A DNA stretch of 64,000 nucleotides from CAIZGX01 sp044374295 (GCA_044374295.1 JBILOU010000002.1:1-64000), one strand, 5' to 3'; numbered from the stretch's first letter, positions 51,128-60,678 are shown. The notes: a model not told the origin generated them from the letters alone. Translations and numbers: made by a program.

Positions 51128-54100
51128 TTACAACTTTACAAATTCTCTTTTCACCAAAGAACCAACGTCCTGAATCTGTAAAACGTAAATTCCACTTGGA
51201 AGATTTTCAATATTCAATTGATACTTCGCCGCATTTATACTTCCAACAAGAACTTGCTTTCCATCTGCTGAAAAAACGCGATAAGTGGTTGCGTTCAATA
51301 TTTCATGTCCCACGTTTACATTCAACACATCGTAACTTGGAACTGGGAAAATTGAAACTTGATTCAATGAATTTTCATTCACATTCAAAACAGGAGTTTC
51401 CCCGATGGTAAACACTCCTGAAGCAGGCAGAGACAGCGAAATCTCGTAGTTATCTCCGACTAAAGTCATCGGATAAACCTGCATGGTATTATTCAAGTTG
51501 AACTCTTCCGATTCAGTCAGGATCAAATTCACTTCATTTAACCCTGTTAGTTCTGAAGCAGGTACCTTCAACGTTGAAAGAAAGGCACTACCTGTTCTTG
51601 TGAAAGCGTAAGTCCTTTCAATACGATTAGAAACAAACGGATAAACAGAATTGCTCACATTCATTCCATTTACATCACTTCCCACCAATAAATAATTCCC
51701 ATCGGTCATGGTTCCCAGAGCACTTACTTCAAGCACTCCCATACCTTGAGCCACCTCATGTTTATCACCAGAATTTTCCTGGCCAACTCCAATAACTTCC
51801 TCGGTATAATTCGGATGGAAATAGCGTGATTGAAGTCCAAGATCTAATCCGTACTTGGCAGCGAGGTAATTGTTTACAATGGTGTGATGCGACAAGAACA
51901 ATCTGCGCTTGTATAAAATATTCTCACCCATTCTTCCCTTTCCAAAACGATCGTCGTAATCCCAACCAAAGCGAATGTCAATTGGTGTTGAATTATCGCG
52001 AGCACCAATGTTTATTCCAGGGAATGGATAAAGATGGTCGTCGAAAATGGTGTAGAACAATTGATGTAAATCGTCTTGCTCATAGATTAAACCATAGATG
52101 TGCGGTGAGGTGGCTTCGCCAATGTAGAAAATTGGTGAACCTGAATAATTACTCTCTAAATCTAAAACTTCACCGTGATAGTAGTAATCGTTTTTCCAAG
52201 GGTGAAGAAGGTAACCGTTCGGAACACGCGCACTCGCGAACCAACCGTGATCGTTGAATAGAATCGAATCTGTTTCAACCACGCAGTAAGCGCTTGAACT
52301 TCTTCCACCTAACACATCATCCATTTGCAAGAAGTCGTTATCACCATCGAACTGAATTCCAGCGCGAGTATGCACCCCGTTGTTTTCAATGAATGTAGGC
52401 CGCTGGTTCACACTTCCTTGAGAGGCGGAACTGTTATTTCCACTTTGATCTTGCCAGATGTAAACAGGTTCGCCATCGTTCGCCGAAAGAGCTCCATTCA
52501 AGAGCGCACCTTTATCAGCACGCATCCAAAACGCTAGGTCATTGCTATCTCCAACCCCGCCTGGCCCTTTGCTTCCGAATGGTGCAGGTGCTTGCATGAA
52601 TACGAGCTTCAACGTGTCGCTCACTTCATTGCCCGTGAAGAAATTATCCATAACCGAGTTGCTCGGAAGAACCACTTTCACTTGTCCGAATGTTGTCGGA
52701 GTAATGTTTACCGTGTAATGAGAAGGTCCGCCTGAAACTGAATTGACCGTTCCATTTTCAATATAAAAGTCAGACGATGTTAAATCGCTCACTTCAATAT
52801 TTGAAAGGTTTCGATAGAAGAAAATATCGGCGTCGAAGGTTCCAATAACTTCACCTGAGGTACTTGGGGAATTCCATACAGCACTGGTTGGAAACACATT
52901 CGTTTCTGGGCTGTACAAATCACTTTCCCACATTCCTCTTCCGTATGTTGAAGCACGAATTCGCTTCGGCGAATCGTAGGCAATTTCCAATTCAGTTACC
53001 CTTGCGGCGTATGGAAATCCTGAGGAGAAGTTCACCCACTCCGTCATGCTCGCATCCCAATAATAAATTCCAAGATCTGTTCCTATGTACAAGTTTTCCA
53101 AGACAGAAGAAGTATCTGTAACAATGGTGTTTACCGCTACATCAGGAAGATTCGGAGTCATTAAGGTCCACGAAGTTCCCGCAGTTACACTCTTGTATAC
53201 ATTCTTATTGAAGGCGATGTATACAATTAACGAATCGCTCTTGTGTATCTCAATTGCATTCACTGCCACAACGGCGTTCGGCAAGTAGGTGCTTATGTTT
53301 TGCCACACCACTGTATCGGACATTGCATTGTCTGTTCTTCCCATTTTGCGTGAACCCTTCGATGCGTACAACACATTTCCTTTGGTGTAATGTCCACGAA
53401 TTTGATTGCAATCAGTTGTGTTCGCACTTAAAAAATTCGTTGAAATTTTTTGCCACACAATTGAATCTTTGTCTGCATGCTTGATGTTCTTCGAACGCCA
53501 AATATTCTTCATTCCAACAAACATGGTTGAACTGCTATCTGCATGCAAACAATAAGGCGTGCTCCACGCACCTTCTTCGTTCATACCGTTGACTCCATCT
53601 CCCGCAAATTTCTGATTGATATAGTTGTTTGAAGTTCTATACAAATCACCATAATAAATACTGCTGTATCGTCTTCCAACCTCATCGTAATCGTACATGC
53701 ACTCGAACCCATCTCCACCACCTGTTCTTACCCAACGAGCACCTTGAAATTCCGCTGTTCCATTGTCTTGAAATCCTGTCAACGCTTTTGCACCATCATG
53801 AGGCGATTGCCCCAATCTGTAAATCTGTCCGTTTACAATGCCCGTTGAAATGTCTTGCCACTCAGAATTGTTTACATATCTGTAAAGACCTCCATCGTTG
53901 CACACATACAAATCTTGGTTGTGCGGATTGATTGCCATTTCATGTTGATCGACATGAACAAAATTCGAATTAATGTCTTGCCATGTTGTTCCTCCGTCTA
54001 CACTTTTCTTCAAGCGAATTCCACCGCAATAAATAACGTTTGGTGTTTGAGCATCGCCAGAAAGACAGAGGTCATACCAAGCTTGTCCGCCTGTACTAGA

Positions 54101-55174
54101 GCCATCTGCAGACCAACCCATGATATTCGGAGTGCTGCTCATTTGAGTAAACGTTAATCCAGCGTCTTCACTTTTGAATGTTCCTGTATAAGCATACGTA
54201 TTCGTTCTTAAAATATATACCGCATCTGGTTCAGCGGCATTCACTGAAACACACATGCGCGTTCCGTTCGAAACACCTGAGTTGCTTTGCGTCCAAGTCA
54301 AACCGAAATCTTCACTTCTATAAAATCTTCCCGCACCCGTTGCGTAAAGAATGTTTGGTGACGTTGGATGTTGTGCCAAATCTTTGTATTCAAAAGTGTT
54401 TGAAGAAACTTGCGTCCAAGACACTCCTCCGTCTGTTGATCTTCTAATACCCAAATCAGTGGCTATAACCACACTGTGTGCTTCGTCAACACAAACAATT
54501 ATTTTACCTACGGTTCTGGTTGCAATTCCAGTGTTTACGAAGTTCCAAGTATCACCTGCGTCGTCACTTCTCAAAACCCCCATTCCTGGCGCGTCTCCTG
54601 CATCACGATCGCCTGTCCCTGCATATACAACGTTTGGATTCAAAGGGTCGAATACGATTGCGCTTACTCCAAGCGTGGGCAAATAATCTGTATTTGTTGA
54701 CCACGATGCCCCTCCGTTTGTAGACTTCCAAATTCCGCCAGCGGGAGTTCCAACTAGCATAACATTGGGATCGATTGGATGAAACGCGATACAAGAAACT
54801 CTTCCTACACCTTCGATATTTTCACGCGTGGTTACATCATCGAGGATTGGACCTAAGGGCTGCCAATTTCCAGAAGTAGATCGCTGTCCCGAATAATTCT
54901 TCAAAGCGATCCACAACTCAAGGGTCTCTCTTCCATTCAACATTTTTCCGTTTGCATCGGCATGTGTTTCCATTAACCATTTGAAACGCTCCAAAGGTTT
55001 GTACCCTTGACCACGATCAGTGGGTCTTTCAGGCCATGCTGAGTTCATTTGCGAAATAAAATCAAATACGGAAATATCACTGTGCATCAAATCTGTCCAC
55101 ATCGGATGTTCCTGCGCCAAAACACTCACAGTTATAAAACCCGAAAAAACTAAGGAAAATATACGTTTCATCAT
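51128..55174 (-). CDS. Giant secreted sortilin/BNR-repeat and LamG-like protein with T9SS type A sorting domain
   Basis: 1348 residues from ATG 55174 (a second ATG at 55171). Signal peptide MKRIFSLVFSGFITVSVLAQ. The first ~700 residues are Asp-box propeller repeats: STNGGASWSTN, SDDAGDTWNF, STDGGVSWTQV, SEDFGLTWTQ, SEDAGLTFTQ, SVDGGTTWQD. A beta-rich spacer (SDFYIENGTV) follows, then a LamG/concanavalin-like domain (AFWMRADKGALLNG, IYIWQDQSGNNSSAS, ENGVHTRAGIQFDG, VNNYLAAKYGLDLG). The last ~75 residues are a type A sorting domain (VSIFPVPSYDVLNVNV... LVKREFVKL). It is a large surface or secreted protein; the first propeller part is paralogous in layout to 15623-18898. Confidence 0.9.
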   Translation of the reverse strand: MMKRIFSLVFSGFITVSVLAQEHPMWTDLMHSDISVFDFISQMNSAWPERPTDRGQGYKPLERFKWLMETHADANGKMLNGRETLELWIALKNYSGQRSTSGNWQPLGPILDDVTTRENIEGVGRVSCIAFHPIDPNVMLVGTPAGGIWKSTNGGASWSTNTDYLPTLGVSAIVFDPLNPNVVYAGTGDRDAGDAPGMGVLRSDDAGDTWNFVNTGIATRTVGKIIVCVDEAHSVVIATDLGIRRSTDGGVSWTQVSSNTFEYKDLAQHPTSPNILYATGAGRFYRSEDFGLTWTQSNSGVSNGTRMCVSVNAAEPDAVYILRTNTYAYTGTFKSEDAGLTFTQMSSTPNIMGWSADGSSTGGQAWYDLCLSGDAQTPNVIYCGGIRLKKSVDGGTTWQDINSNFVHVDQHEMAINPHNQDLYVCNDGGLYRYVNNSEWQDISTGIVNGQIYRLGQSPHDGAKALTGFQDNGTAEFQGARWVRTGGGDGFECMYDYDEVGRRYSSIYYGDLYRTSNNYINQKFAGDGVNGMNEEGAWSTPYCLHADSSSTMFVGMKNIWRSKNIKHADKDSIVWQKISTNFLSANTTDCNQIRGHYTKGNVLYASKGSRKMGRTDNAMSDTVVWQNISTYLPNAVVAVNAIEIHKSDSLIVYIAFNKNVYKSVTAGTSWTLMTPNLPDVAVNTIVTDTSSVLENLYIGTDLGIYYWDASMTEWVNFSSGFPYAARVTELEIAYDSPKRIRASTYGRGMWESDLYSPETNVFPTSAVWNSPSTSGEVIGTFDADIFFYRNLSNIEVSDLTSSDFYIENGTVNSVSGGPSHYTVNITPTTFGQVKVVLPSNSVMDNFFTGNEVSDTLKLVFMQAPAPFGSKGPGGVGDSNDLAFWMRADKGALLNGALSANDGEPVYIWQDQSGNNSSASQGSVNQRPTFIENNGVHTRAGIQFDGDNDFLQMDDVLGGRSSSAYCVVETDSILFNDHGWFASARVPNGYLLHPWKNDYYYHGEVLDLESNYSGSPIFYIGEATSPHIYGLIYEQDDLHQLFYTIFDDHLYPFPGINIGARDNSTPIDIRFGWDYDDRFGKGRMGENILYKRRLFLSHHTIVNNYLAAKYGLDLGLQSRYFHPNYTEEVIGVGQENSGDKHEVAQGMGVLEVSALGTMTDGNYLLVGSDVNGMNVSNSVYPFVSNRIERTYAFTRTGSAFLSTLKVPASELTGLNEVNLILTESEEFNLNNTMQVYPMTLVGDNYEISLSLPASGVFTIGETPVLNVNENSLNQVSIFPVPSYDVLNVNVGHEILNATTYRVFSADGKQVLVGSINAAKYQLNIENLPSGIYVLQIQDVGSLVKREFVKL

Positions 55175-55214
55175 AATTACAAGAATACGCCACAAATAAA
55201 TTCACACAATAAAA

Positions 55215-55238
55215 AAAAGGGCCCCGAGGAGCCCTTTT
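55215..55238 (-). terminator. Intrinsic terminator after the peroxiredoxin gene
   Basis: Bases 55215-55225 pair with 55228-55238 (one mismatch). Flanking A and T runs let it act in both directions; it lies 17 bases past the peroxiredoxin stop. Confidence 0.8.
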
Positions 55239-55255
55239 ATTCAATTTATTTTGAG

Positions 55256-55888
55256 TTAGTGCTTCGCCAAATAATCGGCAACTCCTTCGTGATTCGCTTT
55301 CATACCTTCACTTCCTTTTGACCAGTTCGCAGGACAAACCTCACCGTTCTCTTCGAAGAACTGAAGTGCATCAACCATACGCAAGGCCTCGTCAACGTTT
55401 CTTCCCAATGGGAAGTTGTTGATCAATTGGTGCATTACCACACCGTTCTTGTCAATTAAGAACAATCCACGGTAAGCGATCATTGGGCCGTTAGCAACCA
55501 AGTTACCTTCTGAATCGTAATCGTATTCACCAGCTAAAACTCCGTAAGTGTCAGAAATGGTTTTAGAAACGTCAGCAACAATAGGATATGTGATTCCCTT
55601 GATACCACCTGCTTTCTTTTCCATTTGCAACCAACCCCAGTGGCTTTCCTCTGTATCTGTAGAGCATGCTACAACCGCGCAATTGCGAGATTCGAATTCT
55701 GCTAATTTTTCTTGAAATGCATGCAATTCAGTTGGACAAACGAATGTGAAATCTTTTGGGTAGAAGAAGAACACAACATGTTTCTTTCCGATGAACTGAT
55801 CCAATGAAAAATCACTCACTACGGTTCCTCCGTTAGTGATTGCTCCTGCCTTAAATGAAGGCGCTTTTTTTCCTACTAATGATGACAT
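55256..55888 (-). CDS. Typical 2-Cys peroxiredoxin (AhpC/Prx1)
   Basis: 210 residues from ATG 55888 (MSSLVGKKAP), downstream of a -7 box; the longer frame to 55936 begins upstream of that box and is unlikely. The peroxidatic Cys51 sits in FTFVCPTELHAF and the resolving Cys in NGEVCPANW about residue 185. YPIVADVSKTISDTYGVL and MIAYRGLFLIDKNG are normal Prx1/AhpC blocks. It reduces H2O2, peroxynitrite and organic peroxides in the cytoplasm using thioredoxin or AhpF. No ahpF adjoins it. Confidence 0.95.
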   Translation of the reverse strand: MSSLVGKKAPSFKAGAITNGGTVVSDFSLDQFIGKKHVVFFFYPKDFTFVCPTELHAFQEKLAEFESRNCAVVACSTDTEESHWGWLQMEKKAGGIKGITYPIVADVSKTISDTYGVLAGEYDYDSEGNLVANGPMIAYRGLFLIDKNGVVMHQLINNFPLGRNVDEALRMVDALQFFEENGEVCPANWSKGSEGMKANHEGVADYLAKH

Positions 55889-55903
55889 AAAATTTATTTT
55901 TTG

Positions 55904-55911
55904 CAAAGTTA
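55904..55911 (-). promoter_or_regulatory. Bacteroidota -7 element TAACTTTG upstream of the peroxiredoxin gene
   Basis: Exact TAnnTTTG match on the minus strand, 15 bases before the ATG at 55888. Confidence 0.5.
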
Positions 55912-55943
55912 ACACCTTCCAAGGGTGAATGTTCACCTCTGTA

Positions 55944-56330
55944 TTAATTATTCATTTCTTTTTGAAAGGCCCGGGCGAGATATATCCAAGACAAAACAAA
56001 GAACACGCCTCCAACAGGAGTTATTGGACCAACAATTTGCTTGAGTATAGCAGGAAGCGAATCTGCAAAAGTTAACAGATAAAGCGATCCAGAGAATCCT
56101 ACTATTCCCGCTATAAATAAGATTCTCAAAGTCTTCAACGACTTCTCGCTCTTCAACAGCACTGCGCTAAGAATTATTCCTAACGAATGAATAACTTGGT
56201 AATGGACACCCTTGTTGTAAATGTCTACGCTGTACTCGGAGACCATCGTTTTTAAACCATGAGCTCCAAAAGCTCCAAAAAGCACTGCAAGAGCCATTGA
56301 GTAGGCGCCAATCACTACTGAATTCTTCAT
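55944..56330 (-). CDS. DUF423 family small membrane protein
   Basis: 128 residues from ATG 56330 (MKNSVVIGAYSMALAV). Four membrane helices with the family blocks ALAVLFGAFGAHGLK, YNKGVHYQVIHSLGIIL and GSLYLLTFADSLPAI ... ITPVGGVFFVLSWIYLA, the DUF423 (YgdD-like) pattern. Function unknown across bacteria. It lies just upstream of the peroxiredoxin gene; the gap of about 55 bases and a separate promoter box suggest independent transcription. Divergent from the large SPOR protein. Confidence 0.9.
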   Translation of the reverse strand: MKNSVVIGAYSMALAVLFGAFGAHGLKTMVSEYSVDIYNKGVHYQVIHSLGIILSAVLLKSEKSLKTLRILFIAGIVGFSGSLYLLTFADSLPAILKQIVGPITPVGGVFFVLSWIYLARAFQKEMNN

Positions 56331-56414
56331 AATTTGTATCTTTAAAACTGGAAACAAAAAATCACAAAGCGAATTTGCGATGTATTTTTACAATTCCAAG
56401 TAAACTACTGGCAC

Positions 56415-59400
56415 ATTAGAAAATATTTTTCCATATTCCTTCTAACTTTTTGCATCGGAAATCTCTTTGCACAAAAGCCTATTGACGAAAAAACACTTGC
56501 GGCTGAGGCCAATGTATTTTTCGAAGATGGAAATTATGTAGAAGCCTACGCCAAATATTCACAATTGGTTTCTCTGTATGGAAGTAATCCCTTGTATGCA
56601 TTCAGATTTGGAGCAGCTGGCATATACGCCACAACAGATCGCGACAAGTGTATCTTCTTCATGAAAGACGGTGTGAGAAGAGGCTACACTGAGCCTGAAA
56701 CCCACTATTATTTAGCACGGGCTTATCATCTCAGTTATAACTTCAAAGAAGCTTTAGCTGAATATGAGAAATTCGAAACCACGGCAGAAAAGAAACAACT
56801 GAACAAGTCTGACTGCAAAGCTCAAAAACTTTCAGCGGAATCTGGATTGAATCTCATGAACAGCATTAAAGATGTTCAAGTTCTTGAAAAGACCGAAGCA
56901 GAAAAAACGAGTTTTTACAGATACATGAACATTGACCCTTCCATTGGAAAAATCATTTCCACTCCGAAGGAATTACTTTCTAAACTTGATCTCAAATCAA
57001 AAGAAGAACACGTCTTCTTCCTTCCAAGCAATGGAAAGAAAATTTTCTTTTCAAGCAAAGGAAAAGATGGTCTAACTGGAAAGGACATTTACATGACCTC
57101 ACGTGTGAATGGAACATTCACTCCCCCCGTTAAGTTGAAGAGCACAGTTAATACAGAGTTCGATGAAGACTTTGCTTTCATGCATCCAAATGGAAGTACT
57201 TTGTATTTCGCATCGAAAGGACATGGCAGCATGGGCGGATATGACATTTTCAGATGTGAATGGGATGCTTCCATCAATGACTTCGGTCCGGCCATTAACA
57301 TGGACTTCGCCATAAACACGCCAGACGACGATCTTTTCTTTATCACAGACTCTTTAAATACAACGGCGTATTTTGCAAGTAGCCGTTTAACATCTCCAGA
57401 TAAACTTTATGTCTACCGCGTTTTTGTAAATGGAATTCCAATGAACATCACCTACCTGAAAGGTGAGTTTATTTCTCGCGTTGACGCCACGCAAACAGAG
57501 GCAAAGATTCAAGTGTTCGATGATTTAACGAATCGTAAAATCATGGATACGCAAGCGCGCGAATTGAACGGACAATACTTATTGTTCATTCCAACAGCGG
57601 GAAACTACACATACAAAATTCAACCCCCAGGAAGCCCTCAAATTCATGAAGTATTGGTGAAGATCCCGCCGTCGGAAGGCTCACGCGTTTTTCGTCAAGA
57701 AATAGTCTACACGAAAACAGATGGACGTGAAAAAGTAGAAGTGAAAAACTACTGGAACGACCCATTGAATGACAATGTTGAAGACCTTCAGCGTCAAATG
57801 CTTCTTGCAAAATCGCAACTCGACGTCAATGCAACAGTCGACCAAGCGGCCTTCGCTACTGCAAATAATCCTGAGGCAAATGCATCTGGAGGAGACTATC
57901 CAAACCCTTCTGGTTCTAATCAACGCATAGAAATAGACACTGTACTTTCATCGCAAGAAAAAACAATAGCTGAGTTGAAGCGTGAAATTTTGGTAGCTGA
58001 GCAAACTTCAAAATCATTGCTTGAATATGTTCAACAAACCTTATCTGAGACAGATGAGGCATACGAGGAGTTTCAAACCGTTCGATTCGAGAAACCTGAA
58101 TCAATGGCCGATAGTGCGAAATTGATTGAAGCTCTAAATAATATGATTGTCACACAAGACAAAAGTGCCGCCGCCATTGCAGCTTATGAAATTTCAAAAG
58201 GACGAGAAAAAGAACTCAGAGAAAAACTAAATAGCGTGCAAACAACTAACGCGCAAATAAAAGAATCTCTTGCGAAAAAAGACTCGCCAATGGCGGCCTA
58301 CCTCGTAAATGACTATGTTGCTAAAAACCCAACAAGCGCGCAAGGTTTGCCATCTGAATCAACGACCACTTGGAAAACAGATATTGCAAAAACAGCAGCC
58401 AACGATAACAAAGCACAGCGCGATGACACCCAACTTCGACTGAATACAAGAACAAAGGAACTTGAGGAATTAGAAAACAGAGCCAATGAAGTGAGTAAGC
58501 AAATGTCGACTACAAAAAAGAAGAAGGACATTGAGCGCATGGGCAATGAGTTAAAGGACATTCAAACAGAAATCGCTTCTGTTCAAGAAGAAATTGAGTC
58601 AGAAAAAGAAAAGCTACGAATTCGCGAATTGGAGTTGCAGGAATCAGTTTCCTTTCTAAAACTTCTTCAAGATTTAGAGAACGAAAAACAACCCGAAGTA
58701 AAACCGGAATATAGAAATCTGAGCAACACTGTTGACGTAGAATCTTTGAAATCGGAGATATTAGAATCCAAAAATCGTGTTTCAACAGCATTGGAAAATT
58801 CCCAGTATGAGAATTCAGATTCTTCCAACAACGCTAGTTCTAACAATGCTAGTTCTAACAACGCTAGTTCTAACAACGTCAGTTCCAACAACGCTAGTTC
58901 TAACAACGCCAGTTCTAACAACGCTAGTTCAAATAACGCTAGTTCTAACAACGCTAGTTCTAACAACGCCAGTTCTAACAACGCTAGTTCAAATAACGCT
59001 AGTTCAAATAACGCTAGTTCAAATAACGCTAGTTCAAATAACGCTAGTTCCAACAACGCTAGTTCCGACAACGCTAGTTCCGACAACGCTAGTTCTAACA
59101 ACGTCAGTTCTAACAACGCTGGTTCCAATAACGACAGTTCTAACAACGCTAGTTCTAACAACGCTAGTCAAAAAACATTTACTGCAGCAGAGACTGCTAT
59201 TATCAACAGTCCCGGACAATCAAATTACCAGGATGAAAAAATATTTGAAGAATTAGCCGTTGCGAATGTTGTAATCTCAAATCAAGAAACAATTGAAAAA
59301 ATCTACACCGAAATTGAGGCGATTAATCGACGGATAAAAGAAGAAACTTCAGCGGAAGTCATTGCACAATTAACGGATAGAAGAAATCAATTGACTTATG

Positions 59401-60605
59401 AAAAAATGCAAGAGGAAGACAAAAACGCTTCATTTATTGCAGAGCATAATTCAAATGCATTAATTGACCTTCAATCTGCTTGGAAAAAGAACACGAGTTC
59501 AGCGAATAGCATTGCTACACTGAACGATAAAAAGGCCTATGACAATGCGGTTGCATATATGAAAGAAGCGAGCACGCTTCGCGCAGCAGCCAAGGCAGAA
59601 CCAGACATCTTCGAACGTTATGCTAAAAACGCGCGCGCATTTGCATTAGAACGAAACGCAAAAAACGAATTGGAATTTTTGGTTGAAAAAACCACTCCTT
59701 CAGCGAACAACGCTAGTTCAAACAACGCCAGTTCCAACAACGCTAGTTCCAACAACGCTAGTTCTAACAACGCCAGTGCTAACAACGCCAGTTCAAACAA
59801 CGCCAGTTCAAACAACGCCAGTTCAAACAACGCCAGTTCCAACAACGCGAGTTCATTTACCAGCATTCCGAAGATTGTACAAAGAACATTGTATCAAAGA
59901 CAAACTACGTCTGTATACAGCGACACGAATCCTATTCCAATTGGATTGCCTCTCCCTGAAGGATCTTTCTACACCATTCAAGTCGGAGCGTTTCGCTTAC
60001 CTGTTGCAAATAACACATTCAATCAATTTGCTCCCGTTTACGCAGAGCGCCAAACAAACGGATTCATTCGTTATAGCACAGGATTTTTCACTTCATACAC
60101 AGAAGCCATTCAGGCTCGAAATGACATTCGCCAAATGGGCTATGCCGATGCATTTATTGTTGCATACAAGAACCGTGAGCGCGTGCGCTACAGTGAGCTC
60201 ATGACAGCAGAAGAAAAAACGCAAGCAAACACAGGAACAACGACTGCGCCTACTTCCCCATCATCTGCTGCACCTGCTTTAGATGTTAGTTACTATTCTG
60301 ACCCATTGGCTGTTCCTGCAACCCTTATTGAAAAGACGGAAGGTATATTCTTTACTGTGCAAGTAGGTGTATATGGAAAGCCTTCGCGAAATACGATTCT
60401 GAACACCTACTCAGATCTACACGTAGAAAAACTTCAGAATGGTCAAATTCGATACACAAGTGGAAAGTTCCAAACCATTGCAGATGTCGTTAAGCAACGA
60501 GATTTCTGCAGAGCTAACGGCATTCCTGACGCATTTATTACCGCTTACAAAAACGGAAAAAGAATTACAGTTCCCGAAGCAAAGAAAGAATTAGGAATTC
60601 AATAA
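56415..60605 (+). CDS. TPR/PD40 protein with NASSN repeat arrays and two SPOR domains
   Basis: About 1396 residues if translation begins at ATT 56415 (read as initiator; IRKYFSIFLLTFCIGNLFAQ then gives a signal peptide). The frame is open with no ATG, GTG or TTG until 56565, inside the TPR region, so that later start would cut off the signal. Order of parts: TPR (~25-110), WD40-like PD40 blades (~195-310, e.g. KKIFFSSKGKDGLTGKDIYM), a beta domain, a coiled coil (~480-780), NASSN array 1 (803-917), a helical segment, array 2 (1096-1145), then SPOR domains at ~1184-1257 and ~1311-1385 (both FxxQVG). SPOR domains bind denuded peptidoglycan, so it likely spans periplasm. Architecture recalls PorE-type T9SS proteins with OmpA replaced by SPOR. 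Confidence 0.82.
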   Translation: MRKYFSIFLLTFCIGNLFAQKPIDEKTLAAEANVFFEDGNYVEAYAKYSQLVSLYGSNPLYAFRFGAAGIYATTDRDKCIFFMKDGVRRGYTEPETHYYLARAYHLSYNFKEALAEYEKFETTAEKKQLNKSDCKAQKLSAESGLNLMNSIKDVQVLEKTEAEKTSFYRYMNIDPSIGKIISTPKELLSKLDLKSKEEHVFFLPSNGKKIFFSSKGKDGLTGKDIYMTSRVNGTFTPPVKLKSTVNTEFDEDFAFMHPNGSTLYFASKGHGSMGGYDIFRCEWDASINDFGPAINMDFAINTPDDDLFFITDSLNTTAYFASSRLTSPDKLYVYRVFVNGIPMNITYLKGEFISRVDATQTEAKIQVFDDLTNRKIMDTQARELNGQYLLFIPTAGNYTYKIQPPGSPQIHEVLVKIPPSEGSRVFRQEIVYTKTDGREKVEVKNYWNDPLNDNVEDLQRQMLLAKSQLDVNATVDQAAFATANNPEANASGGDYPNPSGSNQRIEIDTVLSSQEKTIAELKREILVAEQTSKSLLEYVQQTLSETDEAYEEFQTVRFEKPESMADSAKLIEALNNMIVTQDKSAAAIAAYEISKGREKELREKLNSVQTTNAQIKESLAKKDSPMAAYLVNDYVAKNPTSAQGLPSESTTTWKTDIAKTAANDNKAQRDDTQLRLNTRTKELEELENRANEVSKQMSTTKKKKDIERMGNELKDIQTEIASVQEEIESEKEKLRIRELELQESVSFLKLLQDLENEKQPEVKPEYRNLSNTVDVESLKSEILESKNRVSTALENSQYENSDSSNNASSNNASSNNASSNNVSSNNASSNNASSNNASSNNASSNNASSNNASSNNASSNNASSNNASSNNASSNNASSNNASSDNASSDNASSNNVSSNNAGSNNDSSNNASSNNASQKTFTAAETAIINSPGQSNYQDEKIFEELAVANVVISNQETIEKIYTEIEAINRRIKEETSAEVIAQLTDRRNQLTYEKMQEEDKNASFIAEHNSNALIDLQSAWKKNTSSANSIATLNDKKAYDNAVAYMKEASTLRAAAKAEPDIFERYAKNARAFALERNAKNELEFLVEKTTPSANNASSNNASSNNASSNNASSNNASANNASSNNASSNNASSNNASSNNASSFTSIPKIVQRTLYQRQTTSVYSDTNPIPIGLPLPEGSFYTIQVGAFRLPVANNTFNQFAPVYAERQTNGFIRYSTGFFTSYTEAIQARNDIRQMGYADAFIVAYKNRERVRYSELMTAEEKTQANTGTTTAPTSPSSAAPALDVSYYSDPLAVPATLIEKTEGIFFTVQVGVYGKPSRNTILNTYSDLHVEKLQNGQIRYTSGKFQTIADVVKQRDFCRANGIPDAFITAYKNGKRITVPEAKKELGIQ
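58821..59165 (+). repeat. 15-bp tandem repeat array 1 (23 units, NASSN pentapeptides)
   Basis: Twenty-three in-frame copies of a degenerate AGTTCTAACAACGCT unit, encoding mostly SSNNA with a few variants (SSNNV, SSDNA, GSNND). Synonymous third-base changes are scattered through it. Confidence 0.95.
59700..59849 (+). repeat. 15-bp tandem repeat array 2 (10 units, NASSN pentapeptides)
   Basis: Ten in-frame copies of the same unit as array 1, separated from it by about 530 bases of unique helical coding sequence. Confidence 0.95.
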
Positions 60606-60633
60606 AATCGAAAGGAAAAACTTTTGAAGGAAT

Positions 60634-60662
60634 TGATTTCAAATTTCCCGACTTAACTTTGG
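60634..60662 (+). promoter_or_regulatory. Promoter (-33 TTG, -7 TAACTTTG) of the lamin-tail protein
   Basis: TTG at 60634-60636 and TAACTTTG at 60655-60662 are 18 bases apart; the ATG is 16 bases beyond. Confidence 0.6.
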
Positions 60663-60678
60663 GGTAACAAACTTTGTT

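Noticed and set aside
56380..56403. ATG at 56380 as the start of the SPOR protein
   Set aside because: It is in a different frame and meets a stop after seven codons; only a frameshift would join it.
58667..59161. Minus-strand frame of LALLE-type Leu/Ala repeats
   Set aside because: It is the antisense shadow of the NASSN array; the repeats keep all frames open, and the sense protein has recognisable domains on both sides.
58821..59849. Possible CRISPR or VNTR non-coding array
   Set aside because: Units are 15 bp, contiguous without spacers and in frame within a long protein; this is a coding repeat, not CRISPR.
59618..59866. Second Leu/Ala-rich minus-strand frame
   Set aside because: Shadow of NASSN array 2, with no promoter or partner domain.
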